A stretch of DNA of 64,000 nucleotides from Anaerolineae bacterium (GCA_022013685.1 JAKLPV010000217.1:1-64000), one strand, 5' to 3'. Shown: positions 23,586 to 33,803, counted from the first letter of the stretch. Translations and numbers: made by a program. The notes: generated from the sequence alone by a model not told the origin.

Positions 23586-25085
23586 ATGAACGTTGAACTC
23601 CAACATATTCATAAATCCTTTGGGGCCGTACACGCCAGCAACGACATCAACCTATCCATCCCTGCCGGGGTAATTCAAGGAATTCTTGGCGAAAATGGCG
23701 CGGGCAAAAGCACGCTCATGAAAATCCTTTCAGGATTCATCCAGGCAGACAACGGCACAATCCTGCTGGATGAGAAACCGGTAATCATTCATGCGCCCGC
23801 TGATGCCATCCAGTATGGCGTGGGTATGTTGCACCAGGATCCGCTCGATTTCCCCCCGCTGCGGGTGATCGATAATTTTATTCTCGGCAACACTGGCGGG
23901 CTTTTCCCTGACCGCAGTGCCGCCAAACGGGACTTCAACCTGCTCGCCGCCCAATTTGGTTTCAATCTAAACCCCGACGCTTATACCGACTCACTCACCG
24001 TTGGCGAGCGCCAGCAACTCGAAATCTTACGCCTGCTCTGGCTGGGTGCGCGCGTTTTGATCCTGGACGAACCCACGACAGGCATTTCGGCTGCCCAAAA
24101 AGACAAACTCTTCGCAACCCTAAAAGTTCTTGCCAGCCAGGGCAAAACCATCATCTTCGTCTCACATAAATTGGAAGATGTGGAATCGCTTTGTCATCGT
24201 GTGGCAGTTTTGCAGCAAGGCAAGCTGATCGGCACAATGGAACCGCCCTATAACACAGAAAAACTGGTCGAGATGATGTTTGGCAAGGTGGTAACCTTTG
24301 GCGGGCGCACCAATTTTACGCCCGGTCAGAGCGCGCTGCACATCGAAAATCTCTCGATGGAAGATTATCGTCTGAGTATTCGTAAGGTTTCGCTGGATGT
24401 GCGACAGTGCGAAGTCATTGGTCTGGCCGGCATGGAAGGCTCAGGCCAGGCCTTGTTCCTGCAAGCCTGCGCCGGGCTTGTCCGCCCAACAGGCGGGCAT
24501 CTCTTGCTCAAAGGCCAGAATTTAACCACCCGCTCACATCACCATTTCAAAAAAAACGGCACGGCTTACTTGCCCGCCGCCCGCCTCGAAGAAGGACTTG
24601 TGCCAGGGTTAACCTTGAGCGAACATTTCATCCTGGCAGGGGAAGGGCAAGGCATGTTCGTCAATCGCACCGAGGCCGTGAACCAGGCCCAGAAACTTAT
24701 CAAAGCCTTCAATATCAAAGGAACGCCGGTCAGCCCAATCGAATCGCTTTCAGGCGGCAACCAACAACGAGCCTTGCTGGCCCTCTTGCGCGAACCGCTC
24801 GACCTGATCCTGCTCGAACATCCCACCCGCGGCCTCGATATAGAATCGGTCATGTATATTTGGGACAAACTCAAAGAGCGTTGTCAACAAGGAACATCTA
24901 TTATCTTTATTTCATCCGACCTGGACGAAATCCTGCAATACAGCGACCGCATTCTGGTCTTTTTTGCGGGCAAAGTCTCCCCGCCGCTGAATGCCGCTAC
25001 AACCAGCGTTGACCAACTCGGACAACTGATTGGCGGCAAAGGCTGGGAAGCTATTTCAGAGAAAACGGAGGCCGCCCATGCGTAA
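23586..25085 (+). CDS. Nucleoside/sugar ABC transporter ATPase with two NBDs
   Basis: This 499-residue protein has the RbsA-like layout. NBD1 has Walker A GENGAGKST and signature LTVGERQQL with Walker B LILDEPTTG. In NBD2 the Walker A reads GMEGSGQAL, without the Lys, and the signature is LSGGNQQRALL; degenerate second sites are common in this subfamily. It powers import through the two permeases that follow. The gene starts 84 nt after the binding-protein gene, beyond the terminator. Confidence 0.95.
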   Translation: MNVELQHIHKSFGAVHASNDINLSIPAGVIQGILGENGAGKSTLMKILSGFIQADNGTILLDEKPVIIHAPADAIQYGVGMLHQDPLDFPPLRVIDNFILGNTGGLFPDRSAAKRDFNLLAAQFGFNLNPDAYTDSLTVGERQQLEILRLLWLGARVLILDEPTTGISAAQKDKLFATLKVLASQGKTIIFVSHKLEDVESLCHRVAVLQQGKLIGTMEPPYNTEKLVEMMFGKVVTFGGRTNFTPGQSALHIENLSMEDYRLSIRKVSLDVRQCEVIGLAGMEGSGQALFLQACAGLVRPTGGHLLLKGQNLTTRSHHHFKKNGTAYLPAARLEEGLVPGLTLSEHFILAGEGQGMFVNRTEAVNQAQKLIKAFNIKGTPVSPIESLSGGNQQRALLALLREPLDLILLEHPTRGLDIESVMYIWDKLKERCQQGTSIIFISSDLDEILQYSDRILVFFAGKVSPPLNAATTSVDQLGQLIGGKGWEAISEKTEAAHA

Positions 25086-26127
25086 TCCACGCTGGACTGA
25101 CCTTGTGCTGCGCCTCACTGCCGTTGGGCTGGCGCTGGTCTTTACAACCCTTATCCTGCTCGCCACCGGCGCGCCTCCCCTGCAAGCCTTCAGCAATATC
25201 ATTGCCGGTTCGGTTGGCTCGGTGGTAAAAATTTCAGATGTCTTGAGCGCCTGGGTGCCGCTGATGCTTGTTTCAGCCGGGTTGCTGATCACCTTTAGCG
25301 CCGGCCTGTGGAATATCGGTATCGAAGGTCAGATCATGCTCGGCGCGATCTTCACTACTGGCGCGATTCGCCTGTTTCAGGATACCCCCCTCCCCCCTGG
25401 ACTGGTGATCGCCATCTCCATCCTGGCCGGGATGTTGGGCGGCGCCTTATGGGCTGCATTGGCGGGTGCGCTGAAGACCTTCGGCGGCGTCAATGAGATT
25501 TTCGGTGGGCTGGGCCTGAACTTTGTTGCCACTGCGATTTCGCTCTGGCTGATTTTTGGCCCCTGGAAGCGCCCCGGCGTGGCTTCGATGAGCGGCACCG
25601 AACCGTTCGACACCTCATTCTGGCTCTCAACCTTCCCCAGTCTACGGCTTAGTCCCTGGGCGCTGGCCTTAGCCATTCTATCTGTGGTAGTCGTTTACTT
25701 CCTGTTGCAAGGAACCTATTTTGGCTTGCGGCTGAAAGCCGTCGGCAAAAATCCGCGTGCTTCGTACCTGCTCGGCATCCCAACCTGGCAATATATGATC
25801 CTGGCATTTGTCCTATGCGGGGCACTGGGCGGGCTGGCAGGAGCAATGCAAGTAACAGGCGTTTATCATCGCCTGATTCCTTCAATTTCCAGCGGCTACG
25901 GGTACATGGGCTTAATGGTTGGCATGCTGGTCAATTACCATCCCCTATGGGCCGCACCGGTTGCGCTCTTTTTCGCCGCACTGAATATCGGCAGCATTCA
26001 ATTGCCGATCGTGCTCAGGCTGGATTCCTCGCTGGCAGGCGTATTGCAAGGCGTTTTGGTCTTGTTCGTCCTGCTGGCAGAGGGCGCGCGCCAGAAATAT
26101 TTCAGTCGAAAGGCGGCCTCACCATGA
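25078..26127 (+). CDS. Nucleoside ABC transporter permease 1
   Basis: This 349-residue BPD_transp_2-type permease has about ten helices. GLWNIGIEGQIMLGAIFTTG is the conserved EAA-like region of this family, and GLRLKAVGKNPRASYLLGIP is the loop for ATPase contact. The start at 25078 follows CGGAGG and overlaps the ATPase gene by 8 nt. With the second permease it would form the heterodimeric channel of a PnrA-linked nucleoside importer. Confidence 0.93.
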   Translation: MRNPRWTDLVLRLTAVGLALVFTTLILLATGAPPLQAFSNIIAGSVGSVVKISDVLSAWVPLMLVSAGLLITFSAGLWNIGIEGQIMLGAIFTTGAIRLFQDTPLPPGLVIAISILAGMLGGALWAALAGALKTFGGVNEIFGGLGLNFVATAISLWLIFGPWKRPGVASMSGTEPFDTSFWLSTFPSLRLSPWALALAILSVVVVYFLLQGTYFGLRLKAVGKNPRASYLLGIPTWQYMILAFVLCGALGGLAGAMQVTGVYHRLIPSISSGYGYMGLMVGMLVNYHPLWAAPVALFFAALNIGSIQLPIVLRLDSSLAGVLQGVLVLFVLLAEGARQKYFSRKAASP

Positions 26128-27122
26128 CCACCGAAATCCTGCTCTTTGGCCTGGCTGGCGTTCTCGTTAGCGCCGCACCCGTCCTGTTCGCCGTGATTGG
26201 CGAGACAATTTCAGAACGGGCCGGTGTGATTAATCTTTCCATGAACGGGACCATCCTGCTCTCAGCAATGGCCGGTTTTGCGGTTTCGGTCGAGACCAAC
26301 AGCTTGGTACTCGGCTTCCTGGCCGGTGCGCTGGTTGGCGCGCTGGTCGCCGCGATCGTCGCCTTCTCTTCGATTACCCTAAAAGTTTCACAGGTAGCCG
26401 TCGGATTTGTGCTTGCCATCACTTGCCGAGACCTGTCTTATTTTCTCGGCAATCCCTACATGGGACAGGTTGGCCCGCGCCTGGGACTGGCCCCGATCCC
26501 CGGCTTGAGTGAGTTGCCAGTCATCGGGCCGCTGCTCTTCCGTCACGATATTATGACCTATCTCTCGTTTGTCCTGATTATCCTAGCCTGGGCTTATATC
26601 TTCCGCACCCGCCCGGGACTTATGTTGCAGGGTATCGGCGAGCGGCCTGCTGCCGCCTTTGTACGTGGCGCAAACGTCAACCGCCTGCGCTACATTTACG
26701 TTATCATCGGCGGAGCGCTGATCGGCCTGGCCGGCCCAATGTATTCGCTTTCGGTCAAAGCCGGTTGGAAAGGAACAATTTCAGGTCTGGATGGTATTGG
26801 CTGGATCGCCCTGGCCATTACCATCTTCGGCGGCTGGAATCCGTTGCGGGCGGCTTTTGGCGCTTACCTTTTCGCTATCCTGCAATGGCTGGGATTAGTG
26901 CTCCAGCCATTGTTGCCGGGCATCCCATCACAAGTCCTGCAAGTCGCGCCCTTCCCGTTGATGATTCTGACCCTGTTGCTGGTGAATATTGGCGACACCG
27001 AGTGGGTGGCGCGCATGTTAGCCGCCCTGCCCGAACGAACGCGCCACGCCATCGAAAAGCTGCTCCGCACCCTGCAAGCCAAACCACCCGCCTCGCTGGG
27101 TGTACCGTTTGAAAGGGATTAG
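26124..27122 (+). CDS. Nucleoside ABC transporter permease 2
   Basis: This 332-residue partner permease begins MTTEILLFGLAGVLVSAAPV and contains GETISERAGVINLSMNGTIL, the segment matching permease 1, with the coupling loop LMLQGIGERPAAAFVRGANV. It overlaps the previous stop by 4 nt (ATGA). An upstream in-frame extension was rejected because it overlaps permease 1 in another frame. It ends the operon, 32 nt from a convergent gene. Confidence 0.93.
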   Translation: MTTEILLFGLAGVLVSAAPVLFAVIGETISERAGVINLSMNGTILLSAMAGFAVSVETNSLVLGFLAGALVGALVAAIVAFSSITLKVSQVAVGFVLAITCRDLSYFLGNPYMGQVGPRLGLAPIPGLSELPVIGPLLFRHDIMTYLSFVLIILAWAYIFRTRPGLMLQGIGERPAAAFVRGANVNRLRYIYVIIGGALIGLAGPMYSLSVKAGWKGTISGLDGIGWIALAITIFGGWNPLRAAFGAYLFAILQWLGLVLQPLLPGIPSQVLQVAPFPLMILTLLLVNIGDTEWVARMLAALPERTRHAIEKLLRTLQAKPPASLGVPFERD

Positions 27123-27154
27123 GGCAAGAAAACCGTTTCGTGAAGACTTTGACA

Positions 27155-28612
27155 TCAAGGTGCGAAACCTGGCCGAACAGTTATTTGCATATCATAATAG
27201 TCCGAAAAACATCTATTGACCCAATAGGCAGGGTCGTCGGTTGGGTCATCTAATGATGCCAGATTTTTCAGCGGCGGAATGGCTATGCTTGTTTCGCCGC
27301 TATTTTTTGCACGCAAAATTAACTCATGGGTATTGTCCCATGTATGGGAAAAGAAAACATAATCCTGTTTTTTCTCTGCCCATTCTTGTTTTTCTAGTTG
27401 AGCAGATAAAGATAGAAACAATATCGCTATAAAAACGATTACCATTGTTCGAAACTCCAAAAGCCTGGATTTCTTGCGCGCTTGTTCTTGTCCAGTAACA
27501 AACCCCGAAGCCACCACCAATAACAGGAAAAAAAAGACTCCCAGAGAAACCGTACGTTCTGGAGGAGGTTGAGAAGTTGCATAAGCCGAGGGGATAAAAA
27601 CACCAAATAAAAATGCAAACGACATCAGGAGAAACAACAACCCAAGACGGTCAGGCTTGCGACGGTAGCCTGACACTATCCCTGCCCAGAAAAACAAAAA
27701 ATAGATCCCTACTAAACCCAACACCTGGCCAATATCTTTCACGAGCACAAGAAGGTACTGCGAAAACCATAAAAGCGAAAATAAAAATACGTTCAGTAAT
27801 CCAGGCGGCTCAGGAAACAAACTCTGCCGAACCTGATTGCCAGGTGATGACAAAATAATCATCGTACCAACAAAAAGCCCAGTTGCACTAGCAAGCAGAA
27901 AAAATCCTTTTGGCTTTCCAAATAAACCATTCTTATCATAATATAATTCAAGCAAGACAACAAAAACAAAAAATACGATAAAAAGTGCACTAAACACTTC
28001 TCCAAAACCAGCTAATATAAAACTGATGAACAACCCCAAAAATAGCGAAAGAAAACAGTTGGGCTGGTAAATGGTAACCCATCTAGAAATCAAAATAAAC
28101 ACAAATAACACCAAAATCGGCAGGTTATATGCACGCATTCCTGACCACCAAAAGATGGTTTGTGGAACCTGAGGATTCAGCAATAAAAATACAAATAAAA
28201 AAGAAAGCCCCAGCACGGTGGTAATCAGAAATTGGATGTAAAACACTAATATTTTAGGAAACAAAGCGTAAATACTTGCCCATAAAGTCAGTGCCCATAA
28301 CAGCAGCAAAAGAGGCACAATAAAGGGCAAACCGTCAGGCACAAGAGAAGGCAAGAACTCATCAAACAATGTCACGATATAAGCGCCATGCCAATTTGTG
28401 TACCAGTAAATCTGAGATTCGTACCAAGGTAAATCACGTGCCACGGCCGCAACACAATAATCATCCGAGATAAACCTGCTGTAAAACCCCAACAAACCAT
28501 ATAAATATAAAATAGGCAGGACAAAACCTGCCAAAAAACAAACAAAAAGAATAGGTAAAATATACTGTTTTCCCCATTCCCAAAAAACGGAGCGAAAAAG
28601 TCTCTCAAACAT
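27155..28612 (-). CDS. Polytopic membrane protein, DUF6056-like
   Basis: This 485-residue protein has about twelve hydrophobic segments and a periplasmic first loop with FISDDYCVAAVARDLPW; such an acidic pair after helix 1 is the typical GT-C position. WWSGMRAYNLP and SSPGNQVRQS resemble the DUF6056 group of putative membrane glycosyltransferases. The base composition is more A+T-rich than flanking genes, which suggests transfer. It lies at the downstream end of the glycosyltransferase island, 1 nt from the spermidine-synthase-like gene. Confidence 0.65.
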   Translation of the reverse strand: MFERLFRSVFWEWGKQYILPILFVCFLAGFVLPILYLYGLLGFYSRFISDDYCVAAVARDLPWYESQIYWYTNWHGAYIVTLFDEFLPSLVPDGLPFIVPLLLLLWALTLWASIYALFPKILVFYIQFLITTVLGLSFLFVFLLLNPQVPQTIFWWSGMRAYNLPILVLFVFILISRWVTIYQPNCFLSLFLGLFISFILAGFGEVFSALFIVFFVFVVLLELYYDKNGLFGKPKGFFLLASATGLFVGTMIILSSPGNQVRQSLFPEPPGLLNVFLFSLLWFSQYLLVLVKDIGQVLGLVGIYFLFFWAGIVSGYRRKPDRLGLLFLLMSFAFLFGVFIPSAYATSQPPPERTVSLGVFFFLLLVVASGFVTGQEQARKKSRLLEFRTMVIVFIAILFLSLSAQLEKQEWAEKKQDYVFFSHTWDNTHELILRAKNSGETSIAIPPLKNLASLDDPTDDPAYWVNRCFSDYYDMQITVRPGFAP

Positions 28613-28613
28613 C

Positions 28614-30665
28614 TTACTTCAGCACCTGGAATAAATTGCTATAATCATCAGTCCACAACGCAATCGCAGTCCTGAAATTTTCCATTCTGTCGGCAACAGC
28701 GGCGATCTCAGGGGCGTCGAAATAGGCCGGGTTACGGCTCAGGGCCATAAACTGCGAAGGAAAGGCTTCGGGATGGCCTTCCGGGATCTTCTGAATATCG
28801 AAAAAGACAACCGTCAGGCCAAGTTCCTGGCCGATTTGCCAGATGACCGGACGCAGGTCGAGGTGGTTATTGGAAATCTGGGCAATCAGTACCCCATCCG
28901 GGGCCAGATGGCTCAGGTAGAGTTCAAAGGCTTCGCGCGTCACTAGGTGAACGGGAATGGCGTCGCTGCTGAAGGTATCCATCGCCAGAATGTCGTAATT
29001 TTGCGGGGATTCGTTTTCGAGCGAGATGCGCGCATCGCCCATGATGACTTCCACATCCGCCGGGGTATCCGCCAAAAAGGAGAAGTATCCACCGCGCCCC
29101 TCAGCCAGTTCCTGAACAATTGGGCTGATTTCATACAGTCGATAGGTATCACCCTCATTCCCGTAAGCGGCCATCACACCAATTCCCAAGCCGAGCACAC
29201 CCACACGCATCGGTTCGCGGCCATATTTGGGATGGTTGCGCATTACCAGGCCAAAACCGCTGTCGCGCCAGAAATAACTGGTTGGCAGCAGGCGTTTTTC
29301 AGGGTCGCGGTATTGTATGCCGTGATTGGTGGCGCCGTGCACTAGGGAATACGTTTCTTCGTCGCCGCGAACACGCACAACACCGTAAAAATCGCGCTCG
29401 CGAAACAAGTCGCCCTGCTGCACACTGTTCACCGCATAAAAAGAAAAAACAACCAGCGCAATCGCTAGCGCGCCCACCCAGGCATCGTGCGCAAAACGCC
29501 AGCGCGGCGGCAAAACGGTGCGGCGATAAAAGGTCAGCGCTGCCATCAAAACGGCCAGAGCGGCCCAGCCCAGGTATAACTCCCAATAGCCGCTAAAAAT
29601 ATTCGGGGCAACCAAGTTAATAAAGACGCCACCCAACGCGCCGCCAATCGAAACCATCAAGTAAAAGCGTGTCAGGTGAGATGGATTGGGGCGCAAACGG
29701 TACAACTCGCCGTGCGCCACCATGCAAACCACAAACAAGAAAAAAGCATAAACTGCCACTTGCCAGGCAATTGCCGTCTCTGAATAAATCAGGATGTAAA
29801 CCAGCGCGGCAGAGGCCAGCCCAAACAAAAGGCTAAAGAGCGGACGCGAATAGAGCCCCTCGCCCGAAAAAGCCAGCACAAACGAAAGCAAGTAAATCGT
29901 CAGCGGCAGCACCCACAGGAACGGAATAGCCGCCACCTCCTGGGTAATCTGGCTGGTAACGGCCAGTAGCATGACCGAAGCCGTTGCACTCAAAGCAATC
30001 CACAGGAACTGTAAGGAAGCCACGGGTGCGGGAACAGGCATTGGCGCGCTCTCCACCTGCGCCGCTTCAATGCGCATCGAGCGCCAGGCCCCGTAACCGG
30101 TCAGCAACGCGAAAAGCAGATAGCCAAGCGACCAAAACCAGCCCTGCTGGCTCAAGGTAAGCCAGGGTTCAATCAAGACCGGGTAGGTCAGGAGCGCCAG
30201 CAGGGAGCCGACGTTCGAGAGCGCGTACAGCCAGTACGGTGATTTGCCCGGATTGGCGCGCCCAAACCAAGCCTGCTGAATGGGACTATTGGTCGCAAGC
30301 ATGAAATACGGCAAACCAACCGAGATCGCCAACAGGATGAAAATGCGCAAAATCGGCAGATCAATCCCGGCGGGTTTCCATTCCGGCCCTGGCGTAATCG
30401 GGGAAGGCCAGAAAATTGCCAGGATCAGCAAAATCGCGCTCGAAAGGGCCAGCAATGTCAGGTGCAGGCGTCCCTGGCGGGGGCGGCCCATCAGCCAGTA
30501 AGCATAGGCGTATCCGCCGGTTAGCAAAACCTGGAAGAACAACATGACCGTTGACCAGACCGCCGGCGTCCCGCCAAACCAGGGCAGAATGTAACGAGCG
30601 ATCATCGGTTGCACCTGGAAGACCAGGAATGCGGAAAGAAAAATACTGAGAATGTAGAGAATCAT
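28614..30665 (-). CDS. Membrane-fused spermidine-synthase-like protein
   Basis: The protein has 683 residues. The N-terminal half (to about residue 400) has about twelve membrane helices, beginning YILSIFLSAFLVFQVQPMIA, the usual start of this fusion family. The C-terminal half is a spermidine-synthase-like Rossmann domain with VGVLGLGIGVMAAYG, EISPIVQELA and DTFSSDAIPVHLVTREAF. The start at 30665 (4-nt overlap with the upstream stop, GGAG 8 nt before it) is preferred over an in-frame ATG 12 nt earlier. The family is linked to polysaccharide and membrane-lipid loci; aminopropyl transfer by it has not been proven. Confidence 0.85.
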   Translation of the reverse strand: MILYILSIFLSAFLVFQVQPMIARYILPWFGGTPAVWSTVMLFFQVLLTGGYAYAYWLMGRPRQGRLHLTLLALSSAILLILAIFWPSPITPGPEWKPAGIDLPILRIFILLAISVGLPYFMLATNSPIQQAWFGRANPGKSPYWLYALSNVGSLLALLTYPVLIEPWLTLSQQGWFWSLGYLLFALLTGYGAWRSMRIEAAQVESAPMPVPAPVASLQFLWIALSATASVMLLAVTSQITQEVAAIPFLWVLPLTIYLLSFVLAFSGEGLYSRPLFSLLFGLASAALVYILIYSETAIAWQVAVYAFFLFVVCMVAHGELYRLRPNPSHLTRFYLMVSIGGALGGVFINLVAPNIFSGYWELYLGWAALAVLMAALTFYRRTVLPPRWRFAHDAWVGALAIALVVFSFYAVNSVQQGDLFRERDFYGVVRVRGDEETYSLVHGATNHGIQYRDPEKRLLPTSYFWRDSGFGLVMRNHPKYGREPMRVGVLGLGIGVMAAYGNEGDTYRLYEISPIVQELAEGRGGYFSFLADTPADVEVIMGDARISLENESPQNYDILAMDTFSSDAIPVHLVTREAFELYLSHLAPDGVLIAQISNNHLDLRPVIWQIGQELGLTVVFFDIQKIPEGHPEAFPSQFMALSRNPAYFDAPEIAAVADRMENFRTAIALWTDDYSNLFQVLK

Positions 30666-32164
30666 AACTGGCTCCATGACCTAATAAAAATTATAGTTGT
30701 CTCATCCCGATACACTTCACGCCAGCCGGCCTCACGGAGAGCGAGGGCCAGGGGGTTATCGGCGCGCAGAATGGCCCATTGAATCTGATACTTCGCCAGA
30801 ACGCCTTCCCAACCCGGCGCGCGGGACATGATGGCTGCGTATTCGCGGCTCAAATCGTCGCCATAGATGTGGGTGTGACCATCCATGAAGATTTTTTGTT
30901 CGGGCCACAGGCGGTAGAGCAGGTAGCCGCCCCAGTCGAATTCGTTGAACATGCGTCCCTGCGGCGGGTTGGCTTCCAACCAGTCGACTGCCGCGACGGG
31001 GAATTGTTCAGGCAGGAACTGGTAGGGCCGGGCACTCTTATCGAGCGACATGCCCGCCCAAATCAGGATGAAACACAACATCACCCCGCCGCCCGCCCAC
31101 AGCCAGCCGCGCAGGTCACGCTCGACGCGCTCCAGTTTTTTGGAGAAGCCCGTCAGCCCCCCCAGCGCAGGCACGGACTGCCACCATGCCGCGAGCAGCT
31201 GCGCTCCAATTGGGGCCAGTACAATCGCCGCCAGCGGAATATTGCGGGCGCTGTACAGACCGATCAGCGTCCAACCGGCCAGATGCAGGGCGGCGGTCAT
31301 GCCCAGGGCATGCCCCGAAAGTACAGATGTGGCAAGTATCGTCCCAAGCAAAATCAAAAACGGCCAGGTGCCGGGGTTGTGAAAATCCGCCGGGCGGTAT
31401 TCGGCGGTCATGCTGGTAATGAAGGGGCTGCCCCCAGCAAGGTTAAAAATCGTCTCCCACAGGTGTAAACCAGAGGGGGTCAGGAAGGTCGCCAGGGTCG
31501 AGGCAATCCCCAACAGAGCCAGGTCACGCCCCGAAACGAATGACTCGCGCCCTTCCAGCCAGCGATCCCAGGCCCAACCGGCCAGCGAAATGGCAAAAGC
31601 CAGCAGTCCCAGCACGAACATGCCATGCAGGTTGGCCCACAAGAGCATTAAAGGCGGGAAAATCCACCAGCGGCGTTCCTGCCCACGGAAAAAAGCGTCC
31701 AGGCGCGAGAGCCATACGGCCAACAAGAGATAGGTCACCAGATGTGGGCGGGTGATCCAGTGCATGGCGGAGGCCGCCAGGGCCAGGGCAACCAGTACCA
31801 GCCCGGCCAGCAAACTGCCGCTGCGCCGGGTGGCTTCGCCAAGCACCAGGGTAAAAGCCAGAGCCAACACGAGCGCCGAGAAGATAACAATACCCGTCAG
31901 CCCAAACCAAGAATCGAGCAGGGCGTATGCGATTTGCAGCAACCACTCGTGCGGGATGGCCGCCACCCCCTCGGTACGAAACGAGAAGGGGTCAGTGTGT
32001 GGGATGGTGCCGGTATCCAGAATGAAACGCCCCATTGCCAGATGATGGCCGAGGTCGCCATCGGCGTTCAACATCTGGTTGCCCTGGCGCAAAGCGGCCA
32101 GGAAGACGACCAGGAAGAAGATGTTGCGCAGGGATGGAAAAAGATAGGAGATGGGTTTATTCAT
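30662..32164 (-). CDS. Polytopic membrane protein, GT-C glycosyltransferase-like
   Basis: This 500-residue protein has about ten helices. After helix 1 comes a large loop with NADGDLGHHLAMGRFILDTG and TDPFSFRTEG, the acidic-loop pattern of GT-C enzymes, and the C-terminal domain holds QGRMFNEFDWGGYLLYRLWP. GT-C enzymes transfer sugars from polyprenyl-phosphate donors on the outer face. The chosen start overlaps the methyltransferase stop by 4 nt. Acceptor unknown. Confidence 0.7.
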   Translation of the reverse strand: MNKPISYLFPSLRNIFFLVVFLAALRQGNQMLNADGDLGHHLAMGRFILDTGTIPHTDPFSFRTEGVAAIPHEWLLQIAYALLDSWFGLTGIVIFSALVLALAFTLVLGEATRRSGSLLAGLVLVALALAASAMHWITRPHLVTYLLLAVWLSRLDAFFRGQERRWWIFPPLMLLWANLHGMFVLGLLAFAISLAGWAWDRWLEGRESFVSGRDLALLGIASTLATFLTPSGLHLWETIFNLAGGSPFITSMTAEYRPADFHNPGTWPFLILLGTILATSVLSGHALGMTAALHLAGWTLIGLYSARNIPLAAIVLAPIGAQLLAAWWQSVPALGGLTGFSKKLERVERDLRGWLWAGGGVMLCFILIWAGMSLDKSARPYQFLPEQFPVAAVDWLEANPPQGRMFNEFDWGGYLLYRLWPEQKIFMDGHTHIYGDDLSREYAAIMSRAPGWEGVLAKYQIQWAILRADNPLALALREAGWREVYRDETTIIFIRSWSQL

Positions 32165-32859
32165 TCTTTTTCCCAAACGCCGATGATCGAGCGCCCAAAG
32201 CGGAAACCTACCAAAGGGTCAAGCAGGCGCGAGAGCGGTACCAGGCGGCGGTCCCAAAACAGGATTTGGGCATGGGTGGGCAGGGATTGACGCAAGAAAA
32301 GCCGGTTAGCAAGCGAGGTCAGCAGGCCGACCGAGTCGAGGTAGCGAAGTAGAATCAAGCGGCAGCCCGGCGGGGTGAGAGAAGAGAGCGTGGCGCGGGT
32401 ATAACGACGATAATGGCCGATAGATGCATCGAAGGGGCTAAAGAGAAATGGATAGGCCGGGGAAAGCACGATTAGCTTGCCGCCGGGGGCCAAGTGATAG
32501 CTGGCGCGTTGCAATTCGGCGCGATCATCTTCTATGTGCTCCAAAACATCGATGTAGAGAATGCTGTCGAAACGGGGGTCAGGCGTGAGCGTGGAAGCGA
32601 ATCCCAACTGCGGACGGCAGCAACCCGGCAGGGGCCGGGAGTGTAACTGTGCGAGAAGGTTGGGGTCCGGTTCAAGACATATCCATTCATCCTGTTTGCC
32701 ATCACACAAGGCGGCTGTGGTCGCGCCCAGGCCGGCTCCCACTTCGAGCACGCGCTGGCCGAAAAATGGGGCAATCAGGCTTTTATAGTAAGCCTTCCAG
32801 CGTTGGGCATGGGCAAAAATTTCGAGTTCAGAGCCGATATAAGCCTGTGATTCGTTCAA
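32161..32859 (-). CDS. SAM-dependent methyltransferase
   Basis: This is a 232-residue class I methyltransferase. Motif I is RVLEVGAGLGATTAAL (about residues 35-50), followed by CLEPDPNLLAQL and the motif YIDVLEHIEDDRAEL. Related enzymes sit in glycan clusters and modify sugars or lipid-linked intermediates. It overlaps both neighbours by 4 nt, so it is translated together with the GT2 and GT-C genes. Confidence 0.88.
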   Translation of the reverse strand: MNESQAYIGSELEIFAHAQRWKAYYKSLIAPFFGQRVLEVGAGLGATTAALCDGKQDEWICLEPDPNLLAQLHSRPLPGCCRPQLGFASTLTPDPRFDSILYIDVLEHIEDDRAELQRASYHLAPGGKLIVLSPAYPFLFSPFDASIGHYRRYTRATLSSLTPPGCRLILLRYLDSVGLLTSLANRLFLRQSLPTHAQILFWDRRLVPLSRLLDPLVGFRFGRSIIGVWEKE

Positions 32860-33803
32860 GGGATTTCCCTTTCAAAGTCAAGGACAAAGTCTTTGTAATC
32901 GACAATCGGGATGAACATTTTTGCGCTGCGATAGCTGAGAACAAAGAAAGAAAGCAGAGCCAGGAAAAGCACGGCCTGCACCATAATGACGGTCAGTCCA
33001 ATGGCAACGTTGGTGGCCCAGCCAGGGATGGCAAGAGGGGTGAAGAAGCGAATATAGACCAGGACGAGAAAAGCCAGCGCGTCCAGCCCTATGATGGACA
33101 GGGCTGCAAAGAGCAGTCGCACATAAACAACTTCGATATAGACCGAAATCGCGCTCAGGCCGTGCAGAACGAGCGCTACCAGGTTCATGTGCGAACGCCC
33201 GGCATAGCGATGGCCGCGCGCAGTGGGAGCGGTGCGCCAGGGCAGGCCGGAACGCATGACCCCGGCGGCAAAATGGTTCCAGATTTCCTGCATATAGACG
33301 ATTCGGCGCAGGCTGGCGGGTGGAATAACGCAAAAATTGCCAAAGTTGATTTTGTGCCCGGTCAGCAGGAGAAAGAGCCACTTGAAGAACGCGTAAAAAA
33401 TGCGGAACAGGCCGCCCTCGGAGCGTTTGGCGCGCTGGGCAAAGATGATCTGGCCGGGATGGGCGTCAAACTCTGCCAGCAAGAGCGGGATGTCTTCGGG
33501 GCGGTCTTCGCCATCGCAGTCCATGACCACGACGGGCAGATTGGTGCGCATTGCCTGGGCGATGGACAAGCCGACGGCAATTGCGCGCTGGTGACCGAGG
33601 TTGCGCGCCAGGCGGATAAGTTTCAGGCTGGGGGGCAGCTGGGCGGGCGGCGGCAAGGTCGAGCCATCGTCCACGGCCAGGATGCGGATGTGCAGTTCGA
33701 ACCTGGCCGCGACCTGTTCGAGCGATTCGGCCAGGATTTTCAGGGATTGCCAGTCATTGTAAACGGGGGTGACAACCAGAATTTCACGCATGAGCCTCGT
33801 CAT
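32856..33803 (-). CDS. Family 2 glycosyltransferase with C-terminal membrane helices
   Basis: The 315-residue protein has GT-A motifs VVTPVYNDWQSL, AVDDGSTLPP and VVMDCDGEDRPEDIP, followed by two or three helices near the C terminus (LSIIGLDALAFLVLVYIRFF and AIGLTVIMVQAVLFLALLSF), the layout of polyprenyl-phosphate glycosyltransferases such as ArnC/GtrB. It would make a lipid-linked sugar donor on the cytoplasmic side for the GT-C proteins encoded beside it. An ATG 12 nt inside the ORF (MREILVVTP) is an alternative start. Confidence 0.9.
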   Translation of the reverse strand: MTRLMREILVVTPVYNDWQSLKILAESLEQVAARFELHIRILAVDDGSTLPPPAQLPPSLKLIRLARNLGHQRAIAVGLSIAQAMRTNLPVVVMDCDGEDRPEDIPLLLAEFDAHPGQIIFAQRAKRSEGGLFRIFYAFFKWLFLLLTGHKINFGNFCVIPPASLRRIVYMQEIWNHFAAGVMRSGLPWRTAPTARGHRYAGRSHMNLVALVLHGLSAISVYIEVVYVRLLFAALSIIGLDALAFLVLVYIRFFTPLAIPGWATNVAIGLTVIMVQAVLFLALLSFFVLSYRSAKMFIPIVDYKDFVLDFEREIP

